A stretch of DNA of 64,000 nucleotides from Bog-756 sp963831535 (GCA_963831535.1 CAWHQP010000007.1:868001-932000); one strand, 5' to 3'. Positions 32,981-42,135 are shown, counted from the stretch's first letter. Notes: generated from the letters alone by a model not told the origin. Made by a program: numbers and translations.

Positions 32981-33721
32981 GCTTTCAGCCTACGGGGAAG
33001 GTTGTGGTTTGAGGTGGAGTCCGCCCGAAGGACACGCCGACTTCACGAACCAGGATCACCTGGTCCTCCCACTGCGCCTCAACTACCCTCGTGATTCCCT
33101 GACGAGAATGACCCGATCACCGGGTGCACCGGTGATGTGGCGACCCCTCCGTCGTCGAGCCGCATCCTCAGGAGCGGCCATCTGTGTGAGTCGACGTAGC
33201 TACGCTATTCCCCCCTTATCGGCCAAGATCTGTGGGATCATTTCACCGAGTCCGGTGGCTGACGTTGCTCGAACCGTCATCCCTTCCGAGAGGATGGCGA
33301 CTCGCACTCCGCCGTGCCGATACTGACCGGCCTGGACATGAATGTGTGCGGAGCGCCTCCACCGCACGTCCGGTACCAAGACGTTGGCATGAAGGGGTCG
33401 GGTATCAGTCGTGTCGGAGGGCCGGATACCACTAAACCCGAATGGCGAATCCGACCCTGGGACCAGGACCGATAGGTCTGCGAGCGTGCGGTCCCGGTAA
33501 CACAGCACCCTCGAAAAGCATCGAAAATCTCCGTTCGTGCTTGCGATAGTTGCATGCTCCGTCTGGACCTCTAAACGCTACGAATGAACGAAGCATCTGC
33601 CAAGAAGTCTCAACTAGGCACTTTGGGGCACTCAAAGTGCCGGAAGTATGGCTCGCCGACGCGGTGGACCGATGTCGCCCTGGACCGCGGCGGAGGATCG
33701 GCGACTACACGAGCCCCGGCA
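32981..33721. other. Long AT-richer intergenic stretch
   Basis: 740 bases without a convincing gene. The best candidate is a 102-residue minus-strand frame at 33200-33508 (GTG start) with HIHVQAGQYRHGGVRVAIL, but it has no good ribosome-binding site and no family I recognise. The rest looks non-coding or decayed. Confidence 0.4.
32987..32992 (-). promoter_or_regulatory. TAGGCT -10 box, leaderless start
   Basis: On the minus strand TAGGCT lies six bases before the ATG at 32980. No -35 resemblance at 17 bases. Confidence 0.45.
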
Positions 33722-34894
33722 TCAGGCGTCCCGCGTGACCATCCGCCAGGCCCCGAGCACCGTCCACGCCACTAGCCAACCGACGATCACGCACACGGCC
33801 ACCGTGCGCGACTCGGGCACCAGCATGATCCGCCCTGTAGGCCCGTTTCCCCCGAAGGGTGACGGCAGGCCGGCGGGTTCCAGATGGCTCATGGCGAGAC
33901 CGACAATGCCGCGTTGGGCATTGATGAGGTGGGAGATGACGTTTCGACTCAGCACCGGGGTCAGAATGACCTCAAGGACGATCATGAGGATCACTGGCAC
34001 CGTCCGTTGACCCATGAGCGATGCCAACCCTAGGCCCACCACGAAGCCGATGGTCGCCTCCAGGAGGACCCACAGACCGGAGTCGATCATCAGGCTGGTC
34101 GGCGGCTTGAGGAAGTTATGGTGGTAGTCGACGTAATCCAGGTTGGCGATCTGCCGGGCGGCGGCCTCCACTTGGGCGTGAGTGACCGAAGTCGAGGTGG
34201 GGGCTCCGGCGCCAACCTTGACACCCGGACCGTTGCCACAGGGGACGCTGTTGACCACCTGGAGGAGGTTCGAGTTCGGCCCGATGCCGAACCCAAAGTT
34301 GCAAATGACTTCGTCGGCGTGGGCCGTCGCCCAGCTGTCCAACGCGGGCTGCGACAAATCGGCAGGGACCTTCACCCCGTCGTAGTTGAGCTGGGTCGGT
34401 GCGGCCAGGATGCAGACCGTGCACACGATGGCGAAGCCGACGACGACGATCGGGAGGACGATTGCCAGCCCCGCCGGAATACGCGCCAGATAGAGGGCAA
34501 GCCGCGATCGTCCGGTGATCACCAGGTGTCGGAACATTCCCTCGGTGAGGTCGACCGACCCCGCCGTGCAGCCGACTGTGGCGGCCACGATGAACCCGAA
34601 GATAAACATGACCCCGGCGACGAGCGTCGTGAAGATGCTGTAGCCACCGGCTGGTCCGTAGGACTTCGGGTCAACGGCGTGGGAGACCAGACGGAAGGCG
34701 AGGAATACCACCGGCAGCCCGATGTTCACCAGCAAGAGGGTGATCATCAGGCCTTTCCGCCGGCGGAGTTCCATGAACCGCGTCCCGATCATGCTCCCAG
34801 TGGGGATCCACGAGCCCCGGTGGTCCGGACGGTGGCTCAGGTGGACCGGTGCCGACCCGGAGGCGGTGGCGTCGACGGGGGCCGTGGTGGTCAT
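33722..34894 (-). CDS. ABC transporter permease (ABC-2 type)
   Basis: About 390 residues with six hydrophobic segments: GLMITLLLVNIGLPVVFLAF, FTTLVAGVMFIFGFIVAATV, GLAIVLPIVVVGFAIVCTV, LLEATIGFVVGLGLASLMG, VILMIVLEVILTPVL and VAVCVIVGWLVAWTVLG. A large external loop (about 190-290) separates helices 3 and 4. The N-terminus is cytoplasmic. The ATG at 34894 overlaps the TGA of the ATPase gene (ATGA), so the pair forms an exporter with cytosolic ATPase. The substrate is unknown; the ABC-2 type suggests export of a lipid, drug or peptide, or a permease homologue of YtrC-type systems. Confidence 0.85.
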   Translation of the reverse strand: MTTTAPVDATASGSAPVHLSHRPDHRGSWIPTGSMIGTRFMELRRRKGLMITLLLVNIGLPVVFLAFRLVSHAVDPKSYGPAGGYSIFTTLVAGVMFIFGFIVAATVGCTAGSVDLTEGMFRHLVITGRSRLALYLARIPAGLAIVLPIVVVGFAIVCTVCILAAPTQLNYDGVKVPADLSQPALDSWATAHADEVICNFGFGIGPNSNLLQVVNSVPCGNGPGVKVGAGAPTSTSVTHAQVEAAARQIANLDYVDYHHNFLKPPTSLMIDSGLWVLLEATIGFVVGLGLASLMGQRTVPVILMIVLEVILTPVLSRNVISHLINAQRGIVGLAMSHLEPAGLPSPFGGNGPTGRIMLVPESRTVAVCVIVGWLVAWTVLGAWRMVTRDA

Positions 34895-35865
34895 GAGGAC
34901 TCCCCCAGTCGGCTGGTGACCTGTAGGAACCACGATTCGAGGGAAGCCTGCACGAGCTGGAGGCGGTATACCGAGACTCCACCTTCCACCAGCACCCGGT
35001 TGACCTCGGCGATGACGTTCCGCTCGGTGCCCGAAGGGAGGGTGAGCACGATCCCTTCGGGTCCCACCTCGCAATCGGCGCCAGGCACCGTGGCACCCAG
35101 GAGCGCCGACGCCGTCACCGGATCGGAGCATTCGACCTCGACCCGGACCGACGAGCCCGACAGCAATTGGGAGATGGACCCCTGGCGGATGACCCGGCCC
35201 CGGTCGACGATGGCCACCGCGTCGCAGGTCCGCTCGACCTCGTCGAGGAGATGGGACGAGAGCATGACGGTGCGACCCTCGGCGACGAGCCCCAGGATCA
35301 TGTCGCGCATGTCCTGCATGCCCGCCGGGTCGAGCCCGTTCATGGGCTCGTCGAGGATGAGCAACTGGGGGTCCCCGATCAGACAGGCCGCCACCCCGAG
35401 CCGCTGACGCATGCCCATCGAGTACTTCGACACCTTGTCGTCGGACCGGCGGGCCATGCCTACGCGGTCGAGGGCGGCGCCGATCCGCTCTCGGGCGACC
35501 GGCTCCCGAGCCGCCGCCAGGATCTGGAGGTTCTGCCTACCCGTGAGGTGACCGTGGAACCGCGGTTCGTCGACGATGGCGCCTACCCGAGCCAGCGCCT
35601 CGGACCGGTGGGTTGGGAGCGGTTGGCCGAGGAGGGACATGGTGCCGGCGTCGGCGTGGGTGAGCCCGAGCAGGACCCGGATGAGCGTAGTCTTGCCGGC
35701 GCCGTTAGGACCCAGGTAACCGAAGGCACACCCCCGGGGGACGAGGAGTTCGACGTCGTTGACGGCGGTGTTTCCCCCGAAACGTTTGGTCAGTCCGCGG
35801 GTCTCAACAGCCCAGTCGCTACCGGTGCTCGCAGACCCGAGTCGGTGAGCGGGTGCCACGGTCAT
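34891..35865 (-). CDS. ABC transporter ATP-binding protein
   Basis: 324 residues. Walker A is GPNGAGKTT, the signature motif YSMGMRQRLG, Walker B LLILDEPMNGLDP and the H-loop LSSHLLDEVERTCD. The Q-loop region is VGAIVDEPRFHGHLTGR. This is the CcmA/DrrA-like exporter ATPase type. The C-terminal 100 residues (RVEVECSDPVTASALLGATV) form the usual extension of drug/lantibiotic exporters. It drives the permease encoded by the overlapping next gene. The ATG at 35865 follows AAGGGGGA at eight bases, a strong ribosome-binding site. Confidence 0.93.
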   Translation of the reverse strand: MTVAPAHRLGSASTGSDWAVETRGLTKRFGGNTAVNDVELLVPRGCAFGYLGPNGAGKTTLIRVLLGLTHADAGTMSLLGQPLPTHRSEALARVGAIVDEPRFHGHLTGRQNLQILAAAREPVARERIGAALDRVGMARRSDDKVSKYSMGMRQRLGVAACLIGDPQLLILDEPMNGLDPAGMQDMRDMILGLVAEGRTVMLSSHLLDEVERTCDAVAIVDRGRVIRQGSISQLLSGSSVRVEVECSDPVTASALLGATVPGADCEVGPEGIVLTLPSGTERNVIAEVNRVLVEGGVSVYRLQLVQASLESWFLQVTSRLGESS

Positions 35866-35938
35866 CGGTCGGATCCCCCTTCGTAGTGGGCGAGTGCTTG
35901 CATGCGTCGATCCTCCTCCCCGACCGCGGTCCTGACAA

Positions 35939-35954
35939 TGAGGGAAAACCCTCA
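35939..35954. promoter_or_regulatory. Perfect inverted repeat upstream of ABC operon
   Basis: TGAGGG, AAAA, CCCTCA: six-base arms, four-base centre, 74 bases upstream of the ATPase start. It may be an operator or, read on the minus strand, a TTTT-loop hairpin in the leader. Confidence 0.4.
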
Positions 35955-36073
35955 CCTGACCCGGGGATGACCCCCAAGGTGACGTGGAACGTTGTTTGAT
36001 TGATCAAGCGACGACTCATCCCCGGCGTAGAAGTCCCGCATTTGATTGAAATCAGGCTAGGAGGTGATTGGGC

Positions 36074-36089
36074 CTGGGGTTATCCCCAG
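36074..36089. other. Perfect hairpin CTGGGG-TTAT-CCCCAG
   Basis: Six-base perfect stem with a four-base loop midway between divergent genes. Its role is unknown; it is too far from either stop codon to be an obvious terminator. Confidence 0.35.
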
Positions 36090-36221
36090 TCGGAGGTCTG
36101 TTGTAACCCGATCACTCAATCTGCCGAACCTTGTCGTTTCAAGGCTCGGCGACCGCCGTGCTCCAGCCAGCAGATCTGGTGCCGCCGGGCATCCCACTAC
36201 GCCGGGAGGGTGGCAGCCTCA

Positions 36222-36251
36222 TTGAAGCGTTCCCGATGCTGCTCATATCAT
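36222..36251 (+). promoter_or_regulatory. Promoter TTGAAG-N18-TATCAT, leaderless start
   Basis: -35 TTGAAG (36222-36227), 18-base spacer, -10 TATCAT (36246-36251), then seven bases to the GTG at 36259. The geometry is nearly that of the ArsR-SRPBCC promoter. Confidence 0.6.
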
Positions 36252-36258
36252 CGGGCCT

Positions 36259-36720
36259 GTGCCTCGAACAGACATTTGCTCTCGGATGATCCCGGCTCCA
36301 ATCTCCGACGTCTACGCAGCTCTGGTCGATCCAGAAGCTCTGTCTGCGTGGGTTCCGCCGGGGGACATGACCGGGACAATCGAACGATTCGAGCCCCATC
36401 CAGGGGGTTCTTATCGCATGGTGTTGAGGTATCCCGAACACTCTCCATCCCCGGGCAAGACGACCTCAGATACTGATGTGATCGAGGCGCACTTCACCGA
36501 GCTTGTTCCCAATGAAAGGGTCGTGTACTCGGTGAACTTTGAATCCGACGATCCCGACTACGGCGAAGCGATGACCATGAAGTGGGAGGTCACTGACACG
36601 GATGGCGGCACTCTCGTCAAGATCACAGCCGACAACGTCCCTGACGCAGTCTCGGCACGGGACCATGCAGCAGGGATGAAATCCTCGTTAGAGAAGCTCG
36701 CTGACTACGTCGTCCAGTAG
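36259..36720 (+). CDS. SRPBCC family protein (AHSA1-like)
   Basis: 153 residues with the START-like helix-grip fold: N-terminal strand/helix CSRMIPAPISDVYAALVDPE followed by LSAWVPPGDMTGTIERFEPH, YRMVLRYPE, the diagnostic FTELVPNERVVYSVNFESDD, TMKWEVTDTDGGTLVKITA and the long C-terminal helix AAGMKSSLEKLADYV. AHSA1-type proteins bind small hydrophobic ligands; the one here is unknown. It lies alone behind its own promoter and is divergent from the ABC transporter. Confidence 0.88.
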   Translation: MPRTDICSRMIPAPISDVYAALVDPEALSAWVPPGDMTGTIERFEPHPGGSYRMVLRYPEHSPSPGKTTSDTDVIEAHFTELVPNERVVYSVNFESDDPDYGEAMTMKWEVTDTDGGTLVKITADNVPDAVSARDHAAGMKSSLEKLADYVVQ

Positions 36721-36831
36721 AACTATGGGGTATCTCTAATCGGCTGTGTCCTCAATCGGTCATCGCAACGGCGTCGGCGCACGCATTTGATGGTGGCATC
36801 CAGTCGAGCGTCTGTCGAGGGCGGGTTTTGA

Positions 36832-37095
36832 GTGAGCGTGCGACGGCATCCAGTGGCCAACGCCGAGGTACCCGAGGACATCACGGCATACGGAAAGAGC
36901 CTGGGCCAGATCGGGCACAGGACGTTGACCGATGGGGAGGATCTCGTCGTAATCGACGAGTGGTCGGACGGAGAAGCGTTCAACAAGTTCTTCGCAGGTG
37001 CCACACGGATGGCTGAGTTCCTCAGCGGAGCAGACATCGTCGGTGAGCCAGAGGTATCGATCTTGGATGTTGTGGACGTGCCCGGCACGTTCTGA
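36832..37095 (+). CDS. Small ferredoxin-like (dimeric alpha/beta barrel) protein
   Basis: 87 residues, preceded in frame by a stop codon directly before the GTG. The pattern VANAEVPEDITAYGKSLGQI, DGEDLVVIDEWSDGEAFNKF, FLSGADIVGEPEVSILDVVD fits one beta-alpha-beta-beta-alpha-beta unit of antibiotic-monooxygenase-like dimeric barrels, but the first strand is short, so the gene may be 5'-truncated. Function unknown. It stands alone between the SRPBCC and cupin genes in a composition-atypical region. Confidence 0.5.
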   Translation: MSVRRHPVANAEVPEDITAYGKSLGQIGHRTLTDGEDLVVIDEWSDGEAFNKFFAGATRMAEFLSGADIVGEPEVSILDVVDVPGTF

Positions 37096-37219
37096 CCGCT
37101 CCACGCTGGTTTGGAACGTTCCCTGCCCCTGATCGCCGGGTCGATGACCCACAGGTCCGAACATACCAAGCGCATCAGCCCGGGGCGATCCACTTGTGGT
37201 CTCGCACAATGCCACCGGT

Positions 37220-37225
37220 TAGCTT
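37220..37225 (+). promoter_or_regulatory. TAGCTT -10 box, leaderless start
   Basis: TAGCTT lies seven bases before the ATG at 37233, supporting that start over the GTG at 37194. Confidence 0.45.
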
Positions 37226-37232
37226 GTGGCTT

Positions 37233-37604
37233 ATGGGGAACGAACTACCTCGCCGGATCGAGAAGCCCTGGGGCTACGAAATCTGGTGGGCGCATACTGA
37301 GCAATACGCAGGCAAGATTCTCCACGTCAACGCCGGCCACAGGCTCTCGTTGCAGTACCACATCGAAAAGGACGAGAGCTGTTACCTCCTGTCCGGAAAG
37401 CTGCTGCTTACGCAGGGCACCTCGGCGGAGCATCTGAGCGAGACCGTGATCTCGGAAGGTCATGCCTGGCGGAATACGCCTGGACTCGTCCACACGATCG
37501 AGGCGATTGAGGACGCTGATGTCCTGGAGGCATCTACCTCCCAGCTTGACGACGTTGTGAGGCTGGCCGATGCGTACGGGAGACAGGGGACCAGCACGCC
37601 CTGA
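37233..37604 (+). CDS. Cupin protein, type II phosphomannose isomerase-like
   Basis: 123 residues forming one cupin barrel: KPWGYEIWWAHTEQYAGKIL, HVNAGHRLSLQYHIEKDESC, YLLSGKLLLTQG and EGHAWRNTPGLVHTIEAIED. The metal-site pattern G(X)nHxH...E is met by QYHIEKDE and the later VHTIEA His. The sequence matches the C-terminal cupin of type II mannose-6-phosphate isomerase/GDP-mannose pyrophosphorylase, found as a stand-alone protein in many bacteria. A sugar-phosphate isomerase activity is possible but unproved. Confidence 0.82.
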   Translation: MGNELPRRIEKPWGYEIWWAHTEQYAGKILHVNAGHRLSLQYHIEKDESCYLLSGKLLLTQGTSAEHLSETVISEGHAWRNTPGLVHTIEAIEDADVLEASTSQLDDVVRLADAYGRQGTSTP

Positions 37605-37751
37605 ATGGCTGCTTCCAAGTTGGGAAGAAGATGTGCATGGGGACGGGCACCCAGATCCAGCGAACCATGCCCGTGGAGAATGCCCATGATCGCCGGCCGC
37701 CCGACATCGACCAGATGGCCGACAAAGTGAGTGCCTCCGAGAAACCACGGG

Positions 37752-37757
37752 CATACT
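37752..37757 (+). promoter_or_regulatory. CATACT -10-like box before acetyltransferase pseudogene
   Basis: CATACT lies six bases before the ATG at 37764, close to but not matching TANNNT in the first base. Confidence 0.3.
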
Positions 37758-37763
37758 TGGATC

Positions 37764-38348
37764 ATGACGAGATTGGTTGATCCTGTCGTCCAAGCGGGGA
37801 CGTTATCAGGCACGCAGCAACCAGAAATCTTCATTGATGAACAACTGCTCTTGCGTCCATGGGACGATGGAGACGTTCCGGCCGTCGTTGCTGCCTACGC
37901 CGAACCGGACGTCCAGGCTTGGAACCTACATTCAATCGATGAGGCTGAAGCTCATGAGTGGATCAGTTCGTTGTCCGCTACATGGACCGCCGAGACCGAT
38001 GCGGCTTGGGCCATTGCGAAACAGTCTGACCGCTCAGTCGTCGGTCGGGTCGCTCTGAGGAGCATATTCTTGCCCGCAGATTCAGCAGAGGATACCTATT
38101 GGGTAGCGTCTCACTAGCGGAGGCGAGGGGCTGCGTCCAGTGCGACAACGGCTGTGAGCCGATGGACATTCGGAAGCCTGGGACTCCACCGATTGGAGCT
38201 GATGCATTCCGTTCAAAATGTGCCGTCCTGTGGTGTGGCCAGACGGTCAGGGTTTGTTTCCGAAGGCACCCCGAGGAGCTCACTCCTACATGCCGACGGC
38301 TGGCACGATATGCACCTTCATGCACTGATCAACCCCGCCGACGCTTGA
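37764..38348 (+). pseudogene. GNAT N-acetyltransferase interrupted by an in-frame TAG
   Basis: A RimJ/RimL-type GNAT acetyltransferase read in one frame but stopped by TAG at 38115-38117. The part before the stop has LLLRPWDDGDVPAVVAAYAE, WAIAKQSDRSVVGRVALRSI and YWVASH. After it the frame continues RRRGAASSATTAVSRWTFGS (the acetyl-CoA pyrophosphate loop RxxGxA region) and LGLHRLELMHSVQN, GVARRSGFVSEGT, ending at 38348. Both halves are needed for cofactor binding, so the gene is probably dead unless the TAG is a read error or is suppressed. No frameshift is required. It would acetylate a protein N-terminus or antibiotic. Confidence 0.85.
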
Positions 38349-38420
38349 AGGTCTCGGGCTGCCCGAGATCGCCGGGCGCGACTCAATCGCTCGGGGCTTC
38401 GTCGACGCCGGGGACTTGCA

Positions 38421-39575
38421 TCAGTCCACGTCGGCACCTGGGATCCAGCGTTGGTCGAACCATCGCTCTACGCGGCTCGATCCGAACTCGGCCTTGGAGG
38501 AAGCCAGTTCTATCGAGGGTCCTTGAATCGCACCCACAGGTGCCGCTCCGCTGAGAAACGTCACGTCAACGGTTGCGACCATGCCACTTCCGAATTCGAG
38601 ATAGCAGATCCCGCGGCCGTCATACGTTCTTCCAGAAGATTGGCCTTGGGATTCTGCGATGATTTGATCCGCCACGATCGACGCCTGTCCTTCAGCGAAC
38701 ACGCCGGCTTTCGGCGTGCCGACGCTCGTGACATCACCGACTGCGTAGACATTGGGAAACGCGGTCTTGAGGTTGTGCGGATCCACGGGAATCCATCCGT
38801 CGACCGTGAGCCCCGCCTCGACGACGACTGACGGTGCCTTGTGCACGGGGACGCCGAGGAACAGGTCGAACGGAAGGGTCTCGCCGTCATTGAGCACGGC
38901 CAACTTGCGGTCCCCGTCGAGTGCCGTGACCGTACGCTCCGGGCGCCAGCCAATCTCGCGTTCCTGAAACGCCGCCAGCAGGGCGGCGGAGGCCCCTGGT
39001 GACGGCGGGATCGGGACACCAAGGGGCATCACGAGCGTGATCGTGGACTTAGCCCGGTAGCCAGTCCGAGTCAAGAAGTCGTGCATGAGGAGTGCCGTCT
39101 CACTCGGTGCCGGGGGGCACTTGAACGGGGTCGACGTCACGCCGACAACGACATCTCCCCCCTCGAACGAATCGAGCACGTCTCGGAGGGCGAATGCACC
39201 AGGCACCGTGTAGAACTCGTGGCCCGACTCGACCAGACCTGATGTTGCTGACGGATCGAGATCTGCACCGAGGGCAACGACGAGAACGTCTGCGTCGAAC
39301 TCCCCGGCGTCAGTCGTAACGGACTTTCGCTCTGGGTCGATCGACCTGATCGTCGCCTGGATGAAGCTGACTCCCACTTTGTGTATCGCCCCGTAGGGAT
39401 GAAACACAGACTCTGATTTGTGCTTCCCGAACATGACATCCAGCTTCGAGAAGCCGAAGACGAACCCGGGTTTCTCGTCTATGAGGACGATCTCCGCCGT
39501 GGTACCAATTTCGTCAGACAGCCGTGTAGCCAACTCGAGGCCACCAAAGCCTGCTCCAAGGATCACGATTCTCAT
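38421..39575 (-). CDS. FAD-dependent pyridine nucleotide-disulfide family oxidoreductase (SQR/NDH-2-like)
   Basis: About 384 residues. The FAD Rossmann motif is VILGAGFGGLELATRL and the second FAD contact FPNVYAVGDVTSVGTPKAG. Further conserved parts are VLIDEKPGFVFGFSKLDVMF, DVLVVALGADLD and YDGRGICYLEFGSGMV. Cys in STPFKCPPAPSE corresponds to the position of a sulfide:quinone reductase/flavocytochrome c cysteine, but a second paired Cys is not obvious. Sulfide or another thiol/quinone reductant is a reasonable inference. The start ATG 39575 has its own promoter. Confidence 0.87.
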   Translation of the reverse strand: MRIVILGAGFGGLELATRLSDEIGTTAEIVLIDEKPGFVFGFSKLDVMFGKHKSESVFHPYGAIHKVGVSFIQATIRSIDPERKSVTTDAGEFDADVLVVALGADLDPSATSGLVESGHEFYTVPGAFALRDVLDSFEGGDVVVGVTSTPFKCPPAPSETALLMHDFLTRTGYRAKSTITLVMPLGVPIPPSPGASAALLAAFQEREIGWRPERTVTALDGDRKLAVLNDGETLPFDLFLGVPVHKAPSVVVEAGLTVDGWIPVDPHNLKTAFPNVYAVGDVTSVGTPKAGVFAEGQASIVADQIIAESQGQSSGRTYDGRGICYLEFGSGMVATVDVTFLSGAAPVGAIQGPSIELASSKAEFGSSRVERWFDQRWIPGADVD

Positions 39576-39581
39576 GGAGTC

Positions 39582-39610
39582 ACCGTAACGAAGGCTCATG
39601 GCCATGTCGA
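39582..39610 (-). promoter_or_regulatory. Promoter TCGACA-N17-TACGGT, leaderless start
   Basis: On the minus strand, -35 TCGACA (39605-39610) and -10 TACGGT (39582-39587) are 17 bases apart. The ATG at 39575 is six bases past the -10. Confidence 0.6.
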
Positions 39611-39792
39611 CCATCTGCTTTTGCGACTTGACTCGTCCCAACGCCGGGTGCGGGGGCCAGCAGAACCTTTGCCAAACTGGTAAGCGATATGACGGGAGCT
39701 GCCCAGGCGGTCGCTGAGGCGGAGCATCTCCCCGATGGGCGAATCACCTGGGACGCCTGATCAAGTCATCCGAGTGCCCCAGACCGATGCTC

Positions 39793-40839
39793 CTATGGAC
39801 TGTCAAGCACGAACTCTGACCTTGGGAGCGCTGCAAACACCTCCCGAGCGACGTAACGCTTGAGACAGCGGATGGCCTCCTTCTTGGTCCGCCCTTCCTT
39901 CATCCGGCGTTCGATGTAGTGGTTGGTTCTCGGGTCGCACACCATCCGAGTGAAGACGATGTGCCACAGGGCTGAATTGGCCTGACGGTCCCCACTGCGA
40001 TTGAGCCGATGTCGGTGCTGTTTGCCGCTCGAGGCATCGAGGGGCGAAACGCCGCAGAGCTTGGCGAAGGTTGATTCGGTCTTCAGTCGTTCGGGATTGT
40101 CGCCGGCGGCCACCAAGATGGCCGAGGCCACGTCGGTGCCCACGCCGTCGATGGCGTTGAGCTCGGGAGCGGTCTCGGCAACGAGGGTCTTCAGCAGCCG
40201 GTCGATCTCTTTGACCTCTGCTTCGAGGGCGAGGGCCCGTCGGGCCAGAGTGCGCAAGGTGAGCTTGGTCACTGTCGCAACGTCGGTCCGTCCAGGCGCT
40301 CGTCACGGTGAGGACTCTGTAGATGGAGAGATTCCGCAGCTCGGCCCGGAGCTCCTCGGGAGCGGTCGAGATGAGGCTGCGCATCTGGTTGATGACCTGG
40401 GTCCGGGTGCCCTGGCCGAGCGCCGGGCTACCCGTAATACCCGCATGGCCTCGACGTTTCCGTCCCTGGTCTTGGCCGATCCGGTGGCCTCGCCACCTTG
40501 AGCGGCCCGGGCTGCGGCCACGGCGTCGTGGGGATCGGACTTCCCCGTGCGCCGGCGACGCTGGCGGTTGGGCCGGTCAATCTCGACGACGGTGACGTGG
40601 CACCCCAGCAGATGGCGGGTGAGCCCGGCCCCGTAGCTGCCGGTCCCTTCCACACCGATGAGCTCAACGGTCCCGAAACCCTCGAGCCAGTCCAACAGTT
40701 CCCGATAGCCAGCGGCGGTGGCCGGAAAGCTCTGGACGCCAAGCTGGGCTCCTCGTTCGTCGAGGGCGGCCGCCACGTGGGTGTCGAGGTGTGTGTCGAC
40801 CCCTCCGGTGATTCGGCGCGCGATAGTGGTCATCGTCAT
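39793..40839 (-). pseudogene. IS110-family transposase, two frameshifts
   Basis: DEDD recombinase of an IS110 element. The N-terminal RuvC-like part (GGVDTHLDTHVAAALDERGA, GVEGTGSYGAGLTRHL, KSDPHDAVAAARAA) runs from ATG 40839 to about 40425. The frame then shifts: MRSLISTAPEELRAELRNLS is read in a second frame and KLTLRTLARRALALEAEV through the Transposase_20 part (DGVGTDVASAILVAAGDNPE, LCGVSPLDASSGKQHRHRLN) in a third. The first change needs one missing base near 40420, the second one extra base near 40285. The element is presumably inactive unless these are read errors. AAAGGA lies before the ATG. Confidence 0.9.
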
Positions 40840-41171
40840 CTGTTCCTTTCGCTTGGGTGGGTGACAGGCACCAGCAAGACGATGGACAGGACAGCGATGG
40901 GCCTGTGCGGCAGGCTCCGATGAGGTCACTCCGTCCGACCGGTCGGTGTCGGGTGAGTGTCCGAGCCAGGCCGACGAATCGACTTCAGGACAGTCCGAAA
41001 GGACGTCAGCCGGTATCAAAGGAGTCAGACCTGCTCGGGCATTCACCCACACGCTGACCAGTTCTCCGTCCGGAGTGGTGGACCAGCAGCGAGCAACATC
41101 AATCCTCGCTGCCGGGTAGGCATCGCGGACGGGCATCGATCCCAGCCTCCACCCCACGCGGAGGCGCAGTA
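40840..41171 (-). ncRNA. Candidate IS110 bridge-RNA region upstream of the transposase
   Basis: IS110-group elements such as IS621 carry a structured bridge RNA in the non-coding DNA upstream of the recombinase, which pairs with donor and target DNA. This 332-base stretch is in that position. A CTCC-GGAC-GGAG stem is visible, but I cannot fold the whole region by hand, so only the location is inferred. Confidence 0.3.
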
Positions 41172-42044
41172 CTAGGAAGGCGGCCGGTTCTGGTCCGCCC
41201 GGCGCACCAGTACGGCGCGTTCACCTGCATTCGCCGAACGTGCCGCCACCTCGGTGAACGCGGCCATCGCCTGATCGTGCCGACCAGCCCGCTCGAGCAG
41301 GTCTCCACGCACGCTCGGCACCAACGGTGACTCGCCGAGCGCTTCGTCGCGTACCTCTTCCAGGACGGCAAGACCGGCGTCGGCACCGAACGCCCGACCG
41401 TGGGCGACGGCCCGGTCGACCTCAACGACCGGCCCGGGCGCGGTGCGGGACAGGACGTCGTAGAGGGCTGCGATCCGGTGCCAGTCGGTCTCCTCTGCGC
41501 GCTCAGCGCGCCCGTGCTGTGCCGCGATCAGGGCCTGCAGGAAGTAACGCCCAACCGAGGCCCCGGTCGCGGCCAACTCCTCCGCTCGCCCCAGGGCCGC
41601 TAGTCCCCGCCGGACGCGCACCTGATCCCAGAGGCTACGGTCCTGCTCCTCCAGCAGGACCGGGATCCCGTGCTCGTCGAGGCGGGCCGGCATCCGCGAG
41701 CCCTGGATCTCGAGGAGGGCCTCCAGAGCGAACACTTCGGGTTCGTCGGGAGTGAGGTCGACCAGCATCCGCGCTAGCCGGATTGCCTCGTCCACGAGGT
41801 CTTGGCGCATCCAGTCCTCACCCGTGGTGGCCGTGTACCCCTCGTTGAAGATCAGGTAGATGACCGCCATCACGTCGTCGAGCCGGTCGGTCCGTTCCGC
41901 TCCCACCGGCAGCTCGAACTCGGCATGGGCCTCCGACAGCGTCTTCTTCGCCCGGGAGATCCGTTGACCCATGGTGGACTCGGTGACGAGGAATCCTCGG
42001 GCGATCTCGGCCGTGGTGAGCCCGCCGACGGTCAATACCGGCAA
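41172..42044 (-). pseudogene. ECF sigma factor (ECF42-like), 5'-truncated
   Basis: 290 codons. The reading begins inside the sigma-4 helix-turn-helix (VGGLTTAEIARGFLVTESTM, GQRISRAKKTL) and continues into the long TPR-like C-terminal extension diagnostic of ECF42/DUF6596 factors (DRLDDVMAVIYLIFNEGYTA, VFALEALLEIQGSRMPARLD, YFLQALIAAQHGRAERAEET). The sigma-2 domain, needed for core and -10 binding, is missing. A stop codon precedes the TTG directly and the tRNA-Leu gene begins 92 bases upstream, so the N-terminal half has been deleted. It is very probably non-functional. Confidence 0.8.
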
Positions 42045-42135
42045 CTAAGGGATGCCTGTCGGGCCATTTGTCGGAACAATGGCGGAACAACAGGCCAACT
42101 TCGGGGCATTGCAACCCTTTGACCAGGGACAACGG

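Larger units (their letters stand above)
35866..36258. other. Divergent intergenic region with two hairpins
   Basis: 393 bases between the divergent ABC-transporter and SRPBCC genes, without a gene. It holds the hairpins at 35939-35954 and 36074-36089 and the SRPBCC promoter at 36222-36251. Confidence 0.55.
39793..41171 (-). mobile_element. IS110-family insertion sequence (approximate extent)
   Basis: The transposase plus about 330 bases upstream of its start, up to the 3' end of the sigma-factor remnant. IS110 elements lack long terminal inverted repeats, so the ends cannot be fixed from sequence alone. Confidence 0.7.

Noticed and set aside
33200..33508. A 102-codon minus-strand frame as a gene
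   Set aside because: No ribosome-binding site, no recognised domain and weak composition; kept only as a candidate in the region note.
37605..37763. Minus-strand frame with GGTHFVGHLVDVGRPAIMG between cupin and acetyltransferase
   Set aside because: It has a protein-like patch but runs into the cupin gene antisense and has no supported start; I could not assign a family.
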